Below, piece by piece: positions 1 through 8,577 of a DNA stretch of 56,033 bases; position 1 is the stretch's first letter, and each line of letters starts with the position of its first letter. A model generated the notes under the pieces. The model was given only the letters and a program-made list of their open reading frames with translations, did no database searches and had not been told where the DNA came from. This DNA is from Xanthobacteraceae bacterium (GTDB lineage: Bacteria; Pseudomonadota; Alphaproteobacteria; Rhizobiales; Xanthobacteraceae): NCBI GenBank assembly GCA_028290465.1, contig JAQGJU010000007.1:1-56033 (forward strand). The letters run 5' to 3'. Made by a program: the position numbers and the translations under genes.

Positions 1-39
1 CCTTCGAGGCTCGCTACGCTCGCACCTCAGGATGACGGG
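1..39. repeat. Interspersed palindromic repeat, cut by window edge
   Basis: The first bases (CCTTCGAGGCTCGCTACGCT followed by CGCACCTCAGGATGACGGG) resemble a short intergenic repeat that is very common in Bradyrhizobium and Rhodopseudomonas relatives. The left part is missing, so its full extent and any pairing arm cannot be seen. It lies just downstream of the leftward receptor gene, a 3-prime intergenic position like the other two repeats in this window. Family assignment is from memory of such genomes, not from a search. Confidence 0.55.
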
Positions 40-60
40 TTGAGCGTTTGCGCGTACCCC

Positions 61-1071
61 TCAATCGCTCTTGATGTTGGCCGTGGTGATGACCGGCGTC
101 CAGCGGTCGCGGCTTTCCTTGATCAGCGCCGCCATCTGGTCCGGCGTGCTGCCAAACGGCTCGGCCTGCAATTCCTCGATGCGCTTGCGCACGTCCGGCG
201 ACTGGATCGCCTTGGCGATGGCCTCGGACAGTTTCTTGGTGATCGCCTTCGGGGTGCCGGCCGGCGCCGCGATCGCCATCCAGGTGTCGGAATAGAACCC
301 CGGCACCGCCTCGGCGAAGGTCGGCACCTGCGGGAATTTTGCCGAGCGCTCCTTGCTGCCGACGCCGAGCAGCTTCAGCTTGCCGCTTTCGACATGCTGC
401 AATCCGGCGAGCAGATTGTCTGCCAGGATATCGACCTGCCCGCCCAGGAGATCGTTGATCGCCGGCGCGCTGCCGCGATACGGCACATGCGTCATCTCGA
501 TCTTGGCCTGCAGCTTGATGCCCTCGATGGTCAGATGGCCGATCTGCCCGCGCCCTTGCGACGCGTAGTTGATCTTGTCCGGATTGGCGCGCGCATATTC
601 GATCAGCTCGGCGAGATTATTGGCCGGCAGTGTCGCGCGCCCGAACAGCACCGTCGGATAGGTCGCCAGCACGCTGACCGGTTCCAGCGCCTGCGGATCG
701 AAGCGCAGGTTCGGATTGAGCAGATGATTGACGCTGAAAGTGAGCTGCGGCGCGTTGAGCAGCATGTAGCCGTCAGGCGTCGCGCGCGACACGCTCTCGG
801 CACCGATATTGCCGCCCGCGCCCGGCTTGTTGTCGACGATGATCGTCTGGTCGAACATCGTCCGGACCTTCTCGGCGACCAGCCGCGGCAGCAGGTCGGC
901 AGTGCCGCCGGCCGGGAACGGCACAACGATGGTGATGGTGCGCGACGGATAGTTGGCCTCGGCCTGCGCCAGCGCGCTCCCTGCACTGGACATCGACGCG
1001 ACGGCCACAATGCCGAGTCCCATCATCGTGCGACGGACGATCGCCCATTGTTTTACGACGTGGCTCAACAT
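61..1071 (-). CDS. Bug/TctC-family tripartite tricarboxylate transporter substrate-binding protein
   Basis: Periplasmic solute receptor of the Bug/TctC family, 336 aa from the chosen start. An N-terminal signal sequence runs to about residue 36 with an ALA|QA type cleavage site. Mature features follow the family: YPSRTITIVVPFPAGGTAD near the N-terminus, then NKPGAGGNIG, then PDGYMLL. The start at 1071 was preferred over an upstream in-frame ATG at 1122 because AGGGAG lies eight bases before it and it places the signal peptide at the N-terminus. No TctA/TctB membrane genes are adjacent, which is usual for the many orphan Bug receptors of Burkholderiales and Hyphomicrobiales. The ligand cannot be told from sequence; carboxylates are typical. 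The gene is divergent from the MDR enzyme gene at 1228. Confidence 0.93.
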   Translation of the reverse strand: MLSHVVKQWAIVRRTMMGLGIVAVASMSSAGSALAQAEANYPSRTITIVVPFPAGGTADLLPRLVAEKVRTMFDQTIIVDNKPGAGGNIGAESVSRATPDGYMLLNAPQLTFSVNHLLNPNLRFDPQALEPVSVLATYPTVLFGRATLPANNLAELIEYARANPDKINYASQGRGQIGHLTIEGIKLQAKIEMTHVPYRGSAPAINDLLGGQVDILADNLLAGLQHVESGKLKLLGVGSKERSAKFPQVPTFAEAVPGFYSDTWMAIAAPAGTPKAITKKLSEAIAKAIQSPDVRKRIEELQAEPFGSTPDQMAALIKESRDRWTPVITTANIKSD

Positions 1072-1227
1072 CGGTTTCGCTCCCTGACTTCTTCTGCGCG
1101 CTACGGCATCAAATCCCGACATGGCTGCGGGACCATTTCAGCGCGGCGCTTCGGTATTGCTCTTATGGGGCATTGTGTGCATCAAACCGCGCGAGGAAAC
1201 AACGGGCGAACCGGGGGGCGGCACTGC

Positions 1228-2250
1228 ATGAAAGCCCAAATGAAGGCTATCGTCATTCGCGAATTCGGCGGGCCGGAAGTGCTGCGCTACGAGGACGTGC
1301 CGATGCCGGAGCCCGGTCCTGGCGAAGTCGTCTTCAAGGTCGCGGCAGTGTCGGTCAATCGCACGCTCGACCTCATCGTGCGGGCCGGACGTTACGCACG
1401 GCCGGTGCAATTGCCGCATGTGCTGGGCGCCGACCCGACCGGCACCATCACGGCCATCGGCGACGGCGTCATCAACCGCCGCGTCGGGGACCGGGTCGCG
1501 ACCTCGCCGCGCGTCAAGCCGCCGACCGCGACCGAAGGACCGCTGATGCTCGGCGTGCATGTCTGGGGCGGCTACGCGCAATATGTCCGCGTGCCGGCGA
1601 CCAGCACGCATCTCATTCCAGATGGCCTCGATTTCCCGGCCGCCACCGTCGTCGCCCGCCATGCGCCGCTGGCCTTCAACCTGCTGCGCGACAAGGCCCG
1701 CATCCAGGCCGGCGAATGGGTGCTGGTGATGGGCGCGGCCGGCGGCCTCGGCAGCGCCGGCGTGCAGGCCGCGAAATATCTCGGCGCCTGCATCATCGCG
1801 GCGGCCGGCGCCGACGGGCGGGTCGATGTCGCGGTGCGGCTCGGGGCGGATTTCGGCGTAAATTATCGCACGCAGGATCTGACCGCCGAAGTGCGGCGTC
1901 TGACCGACGGGCGCGGCGTCGATGTGGTGTTCGAGAATATCGGCGATGCCGAACTGTTTCCGAAAGCCTTTGCCAGCTTGGCCCGCAATGGGCGTCTGGT
2001 GACGGCCGGCGGCCATGCCGGCGGACTGGTGCCCCTCGACATCAACCGGCTCTATATGAGCGGCATCACGGTGATGGGTTCGACCGTGCAGACCAATGCT
2101 GACGTGGACATGTGCCTGAAGGCGGCGGCGGAAGGCCGCTTCGATCTGGTGATCGACCGCATTCTGCCGCTGTCGGAAGCAGCATTGGCGCACCAATTGG
2201 TCGCGGACCGCGCCGGGCTGGGTAAGGTGCTGTTGGTGCCGGAGGATTAA
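1228..2250 (+). CDS. Zinc-type alcohol dehydrogenase/quinone oxidoreductase family (MDR) protein
   Basis: Medium-chain dehydrogenase/reductase of the quinone-oxidoreductase type, 340 aa. The N-terminus (MKAIVIREFGGPEVLRYEDV) is the GroES-like catalytic fold and GAAGGLGSAGVQAAK is the Rossmann NAD(P)H-binding loop. The ADH-type catalytic zinc cysteine and the structural zinc Cys cluster are not evident, as expected for a zinc-independent quinone/enone reductase. ATG 1228 has GGGGGG about nine bases upstream; the ATG at 1240 is an alternative. The open frame continues upstream without stops, but that part has no family similarity. The substrate is unknown. The stop lies four bases from the stop of the convergent Gre-family gene. 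Confidence 0.9.
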   Translation: MKAQMKAIVIREFGGPEVLRYEDVPMPEPGPGEVVFKVAAVSVNRTLDLIVRAGRYARPVQLPHVLGADPTGTITAIGDGVINRRVGDRVATSPRVKPPTATEGPLMLGVHVWGGYAQYVRVPATSTHLIPDGLDFPAATVVARHAPLAFNLLRDKARIQAGEWVLVMGAAGGLGSAGVQAAKYLGACIIAAAGADGRVDVAVRLGADFGVNYRTQDLTAEVRRLTDGRGVDVVFENIGDAELFPKAFASLARNGRLVTAGGHAGGLVPLDINRLYMSGITVMGSTVQTNADVDMCLKAAAEGRFDLVIDRILPLSEAALAHQLVADRAGLGKVLLVPED

Positions 2251-2254
2251 CGCG

Positions 2255-2719
2255 TCAGCGGACAGCCGTGATCGCAGCCTCACCGGCCCCGACCCGCACG
2301 ACATCGCCAACTGTTTTGCCGAACAGCGCCCGCGCCAGCGGCGACACATGCGACACAGTGCCGTGCGATGGATCGGCTTCGTCCTCGCCGACAATACGAA
2401 ACGTCTGCTCGCGCCCATCGTCGCGCACGATGGTGACCGAACTGGCGAAATGCACCTTCGTGACATCGTCGGATTTCCGCACGACATGCGCGGTCGCGCG
2501 ACGCGCCGACCAATAGTGCAGATCGCGCGACGCGCTGGCGATCGCGGCCAGATCCTCAGCCTTTTGCGCGGCCGCGAGGGCTTGTTGCGCGGCCGCGATC
2601 TCGGCGTCGATCTGCGCCAGGCCTTCGGGCGTCACATCGTTCGGATGTTCGGAAACCGGCCGGTCCGGCAGGTCTGGAACGGCATCGATATCCTGTTCTT
2701 TGACGAAAGCGCGGCTCAT
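2255..2719 (-). CDS. GreA/GreB-family transcription elongation factor
   Basis: Small Gre-family protein of about 154 aa. The first half is an alpha-helical hairpin (roughly residues 30-75, Ala/Gln/Glu-rich) and the second half is an FKBP-like C-terminal domain with FRIVGEDEADP and SPLARALFGKTVGDVV, the usual Gre C-terminal signature. Gre factors enter the RNA polymerase secondary channel and stimulate cleavage of backtracked RNA. The start at 2719 (MSRAFVKEQD) was chosen because many alphaproteobacterial homologues begin this way; an ATG three codons upstream at 2728 is possible. The coding start is close to and divergent from the DUF763 gene. It could equally be annotated as a nucleoside-diphosphate-kinase-regulator-like Gre paralogue. 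Confidence 0.88.
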   Translation of the reverse strand: MSRAFVKEQDIDAVPDLPDRPVSEHPNDVTPEGLAQIDAEIAAAQQALAAAQKAEDLAAIASASRDLHYWSARRATAHVVRKSDDVTKVHFASSVTIVRDDGREQTFRIVGEDEADPSHGTVSHVSPLARALFGKTVGDVVRVGAGEAAITAVR

Positions 2720-2856
2720 TGATCCCATATGGGGCGAAAATTCCGTTTTTTCCAGTATTGGCGCGGGTTCCGTCCGCCCATTCGTATGTCATTCCCGATT
2801 GTCCGGACCGACCGGCGCGCTTATCTGTCGTCAGAACCCTGATGAGTCGTCCCGAC

Positions 2857-4110
2857 ATGGCCAACCGAACCGGCAGTGCTGATCTTCCGCTTCACGGCGG
2901 CCGCGTGCCCCCATGGCTGGCGGCCCGGATGGCGACGCTAGGCGCGGTGATCACGCAGGCCATCGTGCACCATTACGGACGCGACGAATTCCTGCAGCGG
3001 CTATCACATCCGTTCTGGTTCCAGTCGTTCGGCGCCGTGATGGGCATGGACTGGCATTCGTCCGGCATCACGACCAGCGTGATCGGCGCGCTGAAGCGCG
3101 GCCTCGCGCCGCTGCAGGGCGAACTCGGCATCCATGTATGCGGCGGACGCGGCAAGCATTCGCGGCGTACACCCGAAGAGTTGACCGCGCTTGGCGACCG
3201 CATCGGATTCGATGGCGTGGCGCTCACACGCGCCAGCCGGCTGGTCGCCAAGGTCGACAGCGCCGCCGTGCAGGACGGCTTCAATCTGTATCTGCATGGC
3301 TTCTTCGTCACCGACGACGGCAAGTGGACGGTCGTGCAGCAGGGCATGAATGGCGACAAGCGGCAAGCCCGCCGTTATCACTGGTCCTCGCAAAGCCTGA
3401 AGAGTTTCGTCGACGAGCCTCACGCCGCCATCGACGGCCCGGCCCAAGGCGAGATCATCAATCTGACCGACCATCGGGCCGAAGGATCGCGTACGGCGCA
3501 ACTCGATCTTCTCACGTCGCTGACGCCGGACGACATCGTGCGCGAATTCGCGGCGCTGACCGGGACGACGGAAGAACCGCCCGCGCAGGCTATGCTGCCG
3601 CATCTGGTCATGCCGGCGCATCACGATGTGCGTTCCAGCGACGTGTTCACGCGGCGGCTGCATGGCACGCTGGCGGCGGCGGCCGAAAGAGGCCCGGTCG
3701 ATTTTCCGGAATTGCTGCTGACACCGGGCGTCGGCGCCCGCACCGTGCAGTCGCTGGCGATGGTGGCCGAGGTGGTGCACGGCGCGCCGTTCCGGTTTCG
3801 CGATCCGGCGCGGTTCTCGCTGGCGCATGGCGGCAAGGATCGTCACCCCTATCCGGTACCGATCACAGTCTACGACGAGGCCATCCGGGTGATGAAGTCG
3901 GCCGTGCAGAAGGCAAAGCTCGGGCGCGACGAGGAAATGCAAGCCCTCAAAAGGCTCGACGATCAGGCCCGCACGCTGGAGCGCACGGCGACCGGTCCGT
4001 CGTTCGAGGCCTTCGTGGCCAAGGAGCACACTGCATCGCCATCGTTGAACGGGCACTCGGTATTCGGCTGGGAAGCCGACATCGCGAACCACAAGCCCGG
4101 TTCCGTCTAG
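2857..4110 (+). CDS. DUF763 domain protein
   Basis: A 417-aa DUF763 protein. Family hallmarks are the opening RTGSADLPLHGGRVPPWL, the segment GIHVCGGRGKHSRRTPEEL, and the C-terminal LTPGVGARTVQSLAMVAEVV followed by AHGGKDRHPYPVP. The GVGARTVQSLA segment resembles a helix-hairpin-helix-like helical element. The molecular function is unestablished; a nucleic-acid-related role is only an inference. The start at 2857 (MANRTGSADLP) matches the usual family N-terminus; ATG 2842 is an in-frame alternative. The gene ends 31 bases before the AlkB-like gene and the two are probably co-transcribed. Confidence 0.9.
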   Translation: MANRTGSADLPLHGGRVPPWLAARMATLGAVITQAIVHHYGRDEFLQRLSHPFWFQSFGAVMGMDWHSSGITTSVIGALKRGLAPLQGELGIHVCGGRGKHSRRTPEELTALGDRIGFDGVALTRASRLVAKVDSAAVQDGFNLYLHGFFVTDDGKWTVVQQGMNGDKRQARRYHWSSQSLKSFVDEPHAAIDGPAQGEIINLTDHRAEGSRTAQLDLLTSLTPDDIVREFAALTGTTEEPPAQAMLPHLVMPAHHDVRSSDVFTRRLHGTLAAAAERGPVDFPELLLTPGVGARTVQSLAMVAEVVHGAPFRFRDPARFSLAHGGKDRHPYPVPITVYDEAIRVMKSAVQKAKLGRDEEMQALKRLDDQARTLERTATGPSFEAFVAKEHTASPSLNGHSVFGWEADIANHKPGSV

Positions 4111-4141
4111 CGAATTTTGCGCCGCTCCCCATATAGATGTC

Positions 4142-4723
4142 ATGTCTGCACAGCTGAGTTTTTTGCCGGTCGATGATCCGGAGCCGCGGGGTCTGCGCTA
4201 CCAGCCCGACTTCATCTCGGTCGGCGAGGAGCAGGAACTGCTAGCGCGGCTTCGCGCCTTGCCGCTGGTGCCGTTTCAGTTCGGTGTTTATGAGGGCAAA
4301 CGCCGCATCGCCTCGTTCGGCTGGCGTTACGACGTCACGCACCACCGGCTGGAGGCCGCCGACGAGTTGCCGGACTGGATCGCGCCATTCGCCACGCGGG
4401 TGGAAAATTTCGCCGGCCTATCGGCCGGAGCCATCCGTCACGCGCTGTGCACCGAATACGAAACCGGCGCCGGCATCGGCTGGCACCGTGACCGGCCGCA
4501 GTTCGACGAGGTGTTCGGCCTGTCGCTCGGCTCTGCCTGCAAGTTCCGCTTCCGGCGCAAGGCCGGCGCCAAGTGGGAGCGCTTCACGCTCAATGCGCAG
4601 CCGCGTTCGCTCTATGGGATGTCGGGCGAAGCTCGCAGCGTCTGGGAGCACAGCATTCCGGAGGTCGAAGCTCTGCGATACTCCATCACCTTCCGGACCA
4701 TGGCGAACGAACGCATCGCGTGA
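4142..4723 (+). CDS. AlkB-like 2-oxoglutarate/Fe(II)-dependent dioxygenase
   Basis: A 193-aa member of the AlkB family, which oxidatively demethylates damaged nucleic-acid bases or proteins with Fe(II) and 2-oxoglutarate. The iron triad is visible: H115 and D117 in GWHRDRP and H170 in WEHSIPEVEALRYSITFRT. R179 and R185 lie in the stretch that binds 2-oxoglutarate and substrate. The length is that of a compact bacterial AlkB-like protein. It follows the DUF763 gene closely and is convergent with the CoA-ligase gene 12 bases beyond its stop. A DNA-repair role is likely from the family but the substrate is not defined by sequence. Confidence 0.92.
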   Translation: MSAQLSFLPVDDPEPRGLRYQPDFISVGEEQELLARLRALPLVPFQFGVYEGKRRIASFGWRYDVTHHRLEAADELPDWIAPFATRVENFAGLSAGAIRHALCTEYETGAGIGWHRDRPQFDEVFGLSLGSACKFRFRRKAGAKWERFTLNAQPRSLYGMSGEARSVWEHSIPEVEALRYSITFRTMANERIA

Positions 4724-4735
4724 CGCCCAAGTTCC

Positions 4736-6355
4736 TCAGACCTGTCCATCCCGCAATGCCGAACGCTGCACCTTGCCGGTGACGGTCTTCGGCAGCGCGT
4801 CCAGATACGCGATGGCGCGCGGATATTTATAGGGCGCGATGGTCGACTTGACCCGGTCTTGAAGATCCTTGGTCATCGCGTCGCCGGCTTCCGACGGATC
4901 GTTCAACACAATAAACGCCGTGACGATCTGCCCGCGCGCGTCGTCGGCGACACCCACCACCGCGCATTCGCGCACCGCCGGATGGTCGAGCAGCACCTCT
5001 TCGACCTCGGCGCCGGAAATGTTGTAGCCGGCGCTGACGATCATATCGTCGCTGCGCGCGTGGTACCAGAACAGGCCCTCTTCATCCGCCCAGAATGAAT
5101 CGCCGGTCAGGTTCCAACCGTCGCGAACATATTTGCGTTGCCGCTCAGTGTCGTCGAGATAGCGGCACCCAGTCGGCCCGCGCACGCCGAGCTTGCCGAC
5201 CGCATGCGGCGGCAGCACCTGCATGTCGTCGTCGAAGATCGCGGCGCGAAAACCCGGTAGCGGCCGGCCGACCGCATTGGCTCTTGCTTCGCCCGGCGGC
5301 ATGGCCAGGAAGGCATGCAGCATCTCGGTCGAACCGATGCTGTTGATCAGCGAAATCCCGGTCTGTTTGCGCCAGCCCTCGGCCACCGAGACCGGAAGAT
5401 GTTCGCCGGACGACACACCGGCGCGCAGGCTCGACACATCGTAACTATGGGCGAGCGGCGTCATCGCGCGGTACAGCGTCGGCACTGTGAACGTGAACGT
5501 CACGCGATGCTGCGCGATAGCGCTGAGTATGATGTCGGGCGTCGCCTGTTCGAGCAGCACGGCGGACGCGCCGAAGCGCAGCGGAAACAGCAGCAGCGCG
5601 CCAAGCCCGAACGTGAACGCGAATGGCGCGCTGCCGGCGAACACATCGTCGGGCGTCGGCTTCAGAACAGGTCCGGGAAGTGAATCGCAGATCGCCAGCA
5701 CGTCGCGATGAAAATGCATCGTGGCCTTGGCCGGCCCGGTGGTGCCGGACGTGAAGGCGATCAGCGCCACGTCGTCGTGCGAGCAGATCACATTGTCGAA
5801 CGTCCCGCTGGCGCGCGCCATCCTGTTTTCGAGGCTGTCGGCAGCGCCATTGCCGAAATACAGCGTGCGCAGCCCGGGCATGCCATCGCCGACGCTTTGC
5901 CATTCATCGGCCAGCCGGGCATCACACAGCGCGATCTGGATGCGCGCCTTGTCGCGGACATGCGCAAGTTCTCGCGCCCGTAGCAGCGGCATGGTGGCGA
6001 CCGCTATGCCGCCGGCCTTGAGCACGCCGAGCCACGCCGTCGCCATGGTGAGATTATTGGCCGAGCGCAGCAGCACGCGGTTGCCGGGCATCAACCCGAG
6101 ATCACGCACCAGCACATGGGCGATGCGGTTGGCGCGGTTCAGCACCTCGTCATAGGTCAGGACCTCGGCCGGGGTGCGCAGGCACGGCCGCGCGCCGAAG
6201 CCCGCCGCCACCGCCCGGTCGATCAACTCAAAGGCCGCGTTCATCCGCTTTGGGTACGCCAGCCGGGCCAGCGCCTCCGGCTCGAATACCGGCCAGAGTT
6301 CCTCCGGCGGCAGATGTTCGCGCGCGAAATGGTCGCTATAGGCGCTTGGATCCAT
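4736..6355 (-). CDS. AMP-forming acyl/aryl-CoA ligase (benzoate/2-aminobenzoate-CoA ligase type)
   Basis: A 539-aa ANL-superfamily ligase that would adenylate a carboxylic acid and transfer it to CoA. The P-loop is TSGTTGPAK (202-210). The A5-like NSIGSTEM, the hinge/A8 region GYNISGAEVEEVLL and the catalytic lysine K528 in LPKTVTGKVQRS are all present, so the enzyme looks active. The N-terminal segment (SAYSDHFAREHLPP) and the general layout resemble 2-aminobenzoate- and benzoate-CoA ligases. The exact acid cannot be assigned. It is divergent, with a 47-base gap, from the flavin oxidoreductase gene, so the two could share regulation and act in one aromatic or acyl catabolic route (inference). 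Confidence 0.9.
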   Translation of the reverse strand: MDPSAYSDHFAREHLPPEELWPVFEPEALARLAYPKRMNAAFELIDRAVAAGFGARPCLRTPAEVLTYDEVLNRANRIAHVLVRDLGLMPGNRVLLRSANNLTMATAWLGVLKAGGIAVATMPLLRARELAHVRDKARIQIALCDARLADEWQSVGDGMPGLRTLYFGNGAADSLENRMARASGTFDNVICSHDDVALIAFTSGTTGPAKATMHFHRDVLAICDSLPGPVLKPTPDDVFAGSAPFAFTFGLGALLLFPLRFGASAVLLEQATPDIILSAIAQHRVTFTFTVPTLYRAMTPLAHSYDVSSLRAGVSSGEHLPVSVAEGWRKQTGISLINSIGSTEMLHAFLAMPPGEARANAVGRPLPGFRAAIFDDDMQVLPPHAVGKLGVRGPTGCRYLDDTERQRKYVRDGWNLTGDSFWADEEGLFWYHARSDDMIVSAGYNISGAEVEEVLLDHPAVRECAVVGVADDARGQIVTAFIVLNDPSEAGDAMTKDLQDRVKSTIAPYKYPRAIAYLDALPKTVTGKVQRSALRDGQV

Positions 6356-6402
6356 TAGTCTGGGCTCGTACCGACGTCAGTCATTTCGGAAGCATAGACA
6401 GC

Positions 6403-7860
6403 ATGTGGCGACCTCCACAACGTATCCGATTCGAAGCCAGCCTCGGCCGCATGCCGACGCGCGCGGAGGCTGCATCGTCGCGGCTGTTCTCGCCGGTTTC
6501 AATCGGCGCCATTACACTGAAGCAGCGTACCTGGATTCCCGCCATGGTGCCGTGGCGCGCCACCGAAGACGGCTTCGTCACCGACAACGTAATCGACTGG
6601 TATGCGCGTTTCGCGCGCGGACGCCCGGGCGCCATCGTGGTCGAGGCGACCGGCATTCGCGACGTGCCGAGCGGACCGCTGCTGCGCATCGGCCACGACC
6701 GCTATCTGCCGGGCCTGCGCCAACTGGTCGAGGCCGTGCACACGGCGAGTGAAGGCCATACCCGTCTGTTCGTGCAGCTGATCGACTTCCTGTCGATCCG
6801 GCGCCGGCCCGACCGCAAGAAATTCCTTGAACGCTTTCTGACCGTCACGCCGGGGCATCGCCGCGCGCTCGGCGATGACGCACTCGATGAAGGAATGGTG
6901 CGCGAGCGCCTCGCCGCGATGAGCGACGCCGAACTCGTCGCCGTGCTGACGCCCGCCGAATACGAGGCGCTGCAGTTCGGCTATCGCGAGCGCGTCACCG
7001 ATATGGAGCTGCCGGATATCCGCGAGCTGCCCGGCATCCTGCCCGGCCTCTTCAGCGACGCCGCCGTTCGTGCGCGGGATGCCGGGTTCGATGGCATCGA
7101 ACTGCACTACGCGCATGCCTATACAATGGCGTCGTTCCTGTCGCGGACCAATACGCGCACCGACGGCTATGGCGGCGCGCCAGAGCAGCGCGTGCGGCTG
7201 CCGCTCGAAGTGTTCGCGGCGGTGCGGGCGCGCGTCGGCGACGACTACCCGGTTGGCTGCCGCTATCTGGCCGAGGAAACCATCGACGGCGGCAACACGC
7301 TGGAAGACACCGTCGGCTTCGGCATCGCGTTCGCGCGTGCCGGCATGGATTTCATCTCGACCTCGCGCGGCGGCAAGTTCGACGACGCCAAGCAACCGGG
7401 CGTCGGCGCCGCCGCCTATCCATATACCGGGCCGAGCGGCTACGAATGCATGCCGCAATACATTTCTGACGAGCGCGGCCCGTTCGGCCGCAACGTCACG
7501 GCAACCGCCGCGATCCGCCGCGCGGTGCGTGATGCCGGGTTCGACACGCCGGTCGTGTGCGCCGGCGGCGTGCATAATTTCGAGATGGCCGAACAATTGC
7601 TCAGCGACGGCACCTGCGACATCGTCGGCGCCGCGCGCCAGTCGCTCGCCGACCCGGACTGGTTCCGTAAGATCGCGCTCGGCCAGGGCCAATCGGTGCG
7701 GCTGTGCGAGTTCACCAATTACTGCGAAGGGCTCGACCAGAAGCACAAGGTCGTCACCTGCCAGCTATGGGACAAGCTCGACCTCGATGTGCCGGGCGTA
7801 AAGCGCACGTCGGACGGCAAACGCCGCACCGTGGCGCCGGACTGGTCGCCGCCGGATTGA
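6403..7860 (+). CDS. NADH:flavin oxidoreductase (Old Yellow Enzyme-type TIM barrel)
   Basis: A 485-aa OYE-like FMN enzyme. The barrel begins near residue 25 (LFSPVSIGAITLKQRTWIPAM). Typical family segments are ELHYAHAYTMASFLSRTNTR followed by a DGYGG loop, and the later barrel strand PVVCAGGVHNFEMAEQLL before DIVGAARQSLADPDW. Only the FMN domain is present; the C-terminal FAD/NAD domain of 2,4-dienoyl-CoA reductases is absent. A C-x5-C-x12-C pattern near the C-terminus resembles, but does not match, the Fe-S motif of those larger enzymes. The start at 6403 was chosen as the first plausible ATG after the divergent gene. The substrate is unknown. Confidence 0.88.
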   Translation: MWRPPQRIRFEASLGRMPTRAEAASSRLFSPVSIGAITLKQRTWIPAMVPWRATEDGFVTDNVIDWYARFARGRPGAIVVEATGIRDVPSGPLLRIGHDRYLPGLRQLVEAVHTASEGHTRLFVQLIDFLSIRRRPDRKKFLERFLTVTPGHRRALGDDALDEGMVRERLAAMSDAELVAVLTPAEYEALQFGYRERVTDMELPDIRELPGILPGLFSDAAVRARDAGFDGIELHYAHAYTMASFLSRTNTRTDGYGGAPEQRVRLPLEVFAAVRARVGDDYPVGCRYLAEETIDGGNTLEDTVGFGIAFARAGMDFISTSRGGKFDDAKQPGVGAAAYPYTGPSGYECMPQYISDERGPFGRNVTATAAIRRAVRDAGFDTPVVCAGGVHNFEMAEQLLSDGTCDIVGAARQSLADPDWFRKIALGQGQSVRLCEFTNYCEGLDQKHKVVTCQLWDKLDLDVPGVKRTSDGKRRTVAPDWSPPD

Positions 7861-7908
7861 GGTCAGATCCGGTTCAGATGTTTGAACACGCCACGAATGC
7901 TGCGCGCT

Positions 7909-8019
7909 CCCTCTCCCGTTTAGGGAGAGGGTTGGGGTGAGGGTCACTCGGACTCTCGATAAGCAACCCCCCCTCACCCGCCGCGCTACGCACGCCGACC
8001 TCTCCCCACTGGGGAGAGG
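7909..8019. repeat. Interspersed palindromic repeat between convergent genes; possible bidirectional terminator
   Basis: Nested inverted repeats. CCCTCTCCC-GTTTA-GGGAGAGGG forms a hairpin at 7909-7931 and CCTCTCCCC-ACT-GGGGAGAGG forms another near 7999-8019. The inner GGTTGGGGTGAGGG can also pair with CCCCCCCTCACCC, so the whole unit can fold as one long stem. This is the well-known CTCTCCCC...GGGGAGAG intergenic repeat of Rhizobiales genomes. It lies between the convergent flavin oxidoreductase gene and the last gene of the export operon, where it could stop transcription from both sides. Confidence 0.8.
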
Positions 8020-8048
8020 TAAGGCAGAGTCTCGCTCGTCCGTCTGAA

Positions 8049-8570
8049 TTAAGCCGTCAGCAGCTTCTTGATCATCCGATCGAACCGCCCGCCGGCGATG
8101 TGCACGGTGTCGAGTAGCGCCATGTCCATCTCGTCTTCGGTCGCAATCGTAGCCTTGCCGTAGCCGAGGCGCGCGACCGTGCTGCGCATGCGCACCGACA
8201 GGAACATGGCGATGGCGCGATACAGCCGCGCCGCGAAGGCCGGGTCTTCCTCCAGCTTCGCATTCAGCACGGCGCGATCGATGTGCAGCACCTGGGCGAG
8301 TTCCTGCACGATCACGGTCGCGGATGGCGGGCTCTCGTCGACCAGCGACATTTCGCCCAGCATCTCGCCGCTGCCGAGCCGCGCGACCTCGCCGACGCCC
8401 TCGACCTCGACGCTCACTTTGCCGTCCAGCACGAACATCAGCGAGTCGATGGCATCGCCCTGCTTGATCAGGATGTCGCCGGCGTCATGGCGCTGACGCC
8501 GGCCGGTCTCGGACATCCAGTCAACATCTTCGTCGCTGAGGCGGCTGAGAATATAAAGCACCTTACGCAT
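8049..8570 (-). CDS. Small cyclic-nucleotide-binding-domain protein, last gene of the export operon
   Basis: A 173-aa protein consisting essentially of one cNMP-binding beta-roll (about residues 5-115) with a helical tail and no helix-turn-helix, so it is not a transcription factor on its own. The phosphate-binding cassette reads LGEMSLVDESPPSATV (71-86). The conserved Gly-Glu is kept (G72-E73), but the arginine that usually contacts the cyclic phosphate (P-R-A/S-A/T) is replaced by P82. Ligand binding may be weak, altered or lost. It starts eight bases after the stop of the upstream ABC exporter gene, so it is probably co-translated with the exporter. Such domains are seen near NHLM-type exporters, but its function here is unknown; a regulatory or assembly subunit is a guess. 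Confidence 0.85.
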   Translation of the reverse strand: MRKVLYILSRLSDEDVDWMSETGRRQRHDAGDILIKQGDAIDSLMFVLDGKVSVEVEGVGEVARLGSGEMLGEMSLVDESPPSATVIVQELAQVLHIDRAVLNAKLEEDPAFAARLYRAIAMFLSVRMRSTVARLGYGKATIATEDEMDMALLDTVHIAGGRFDRMIKKLLTA

Positions 8571-8577
8571 GTCGCCC

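Noticed and set aside
40-1227. N-terminal extension of the MDR dehydrogenase frame back to position 40
   Set aside because: It overlaps the receptor gene on the other strand and has no family similarity; the conserved N-terminus begins at 1228 or 1240.
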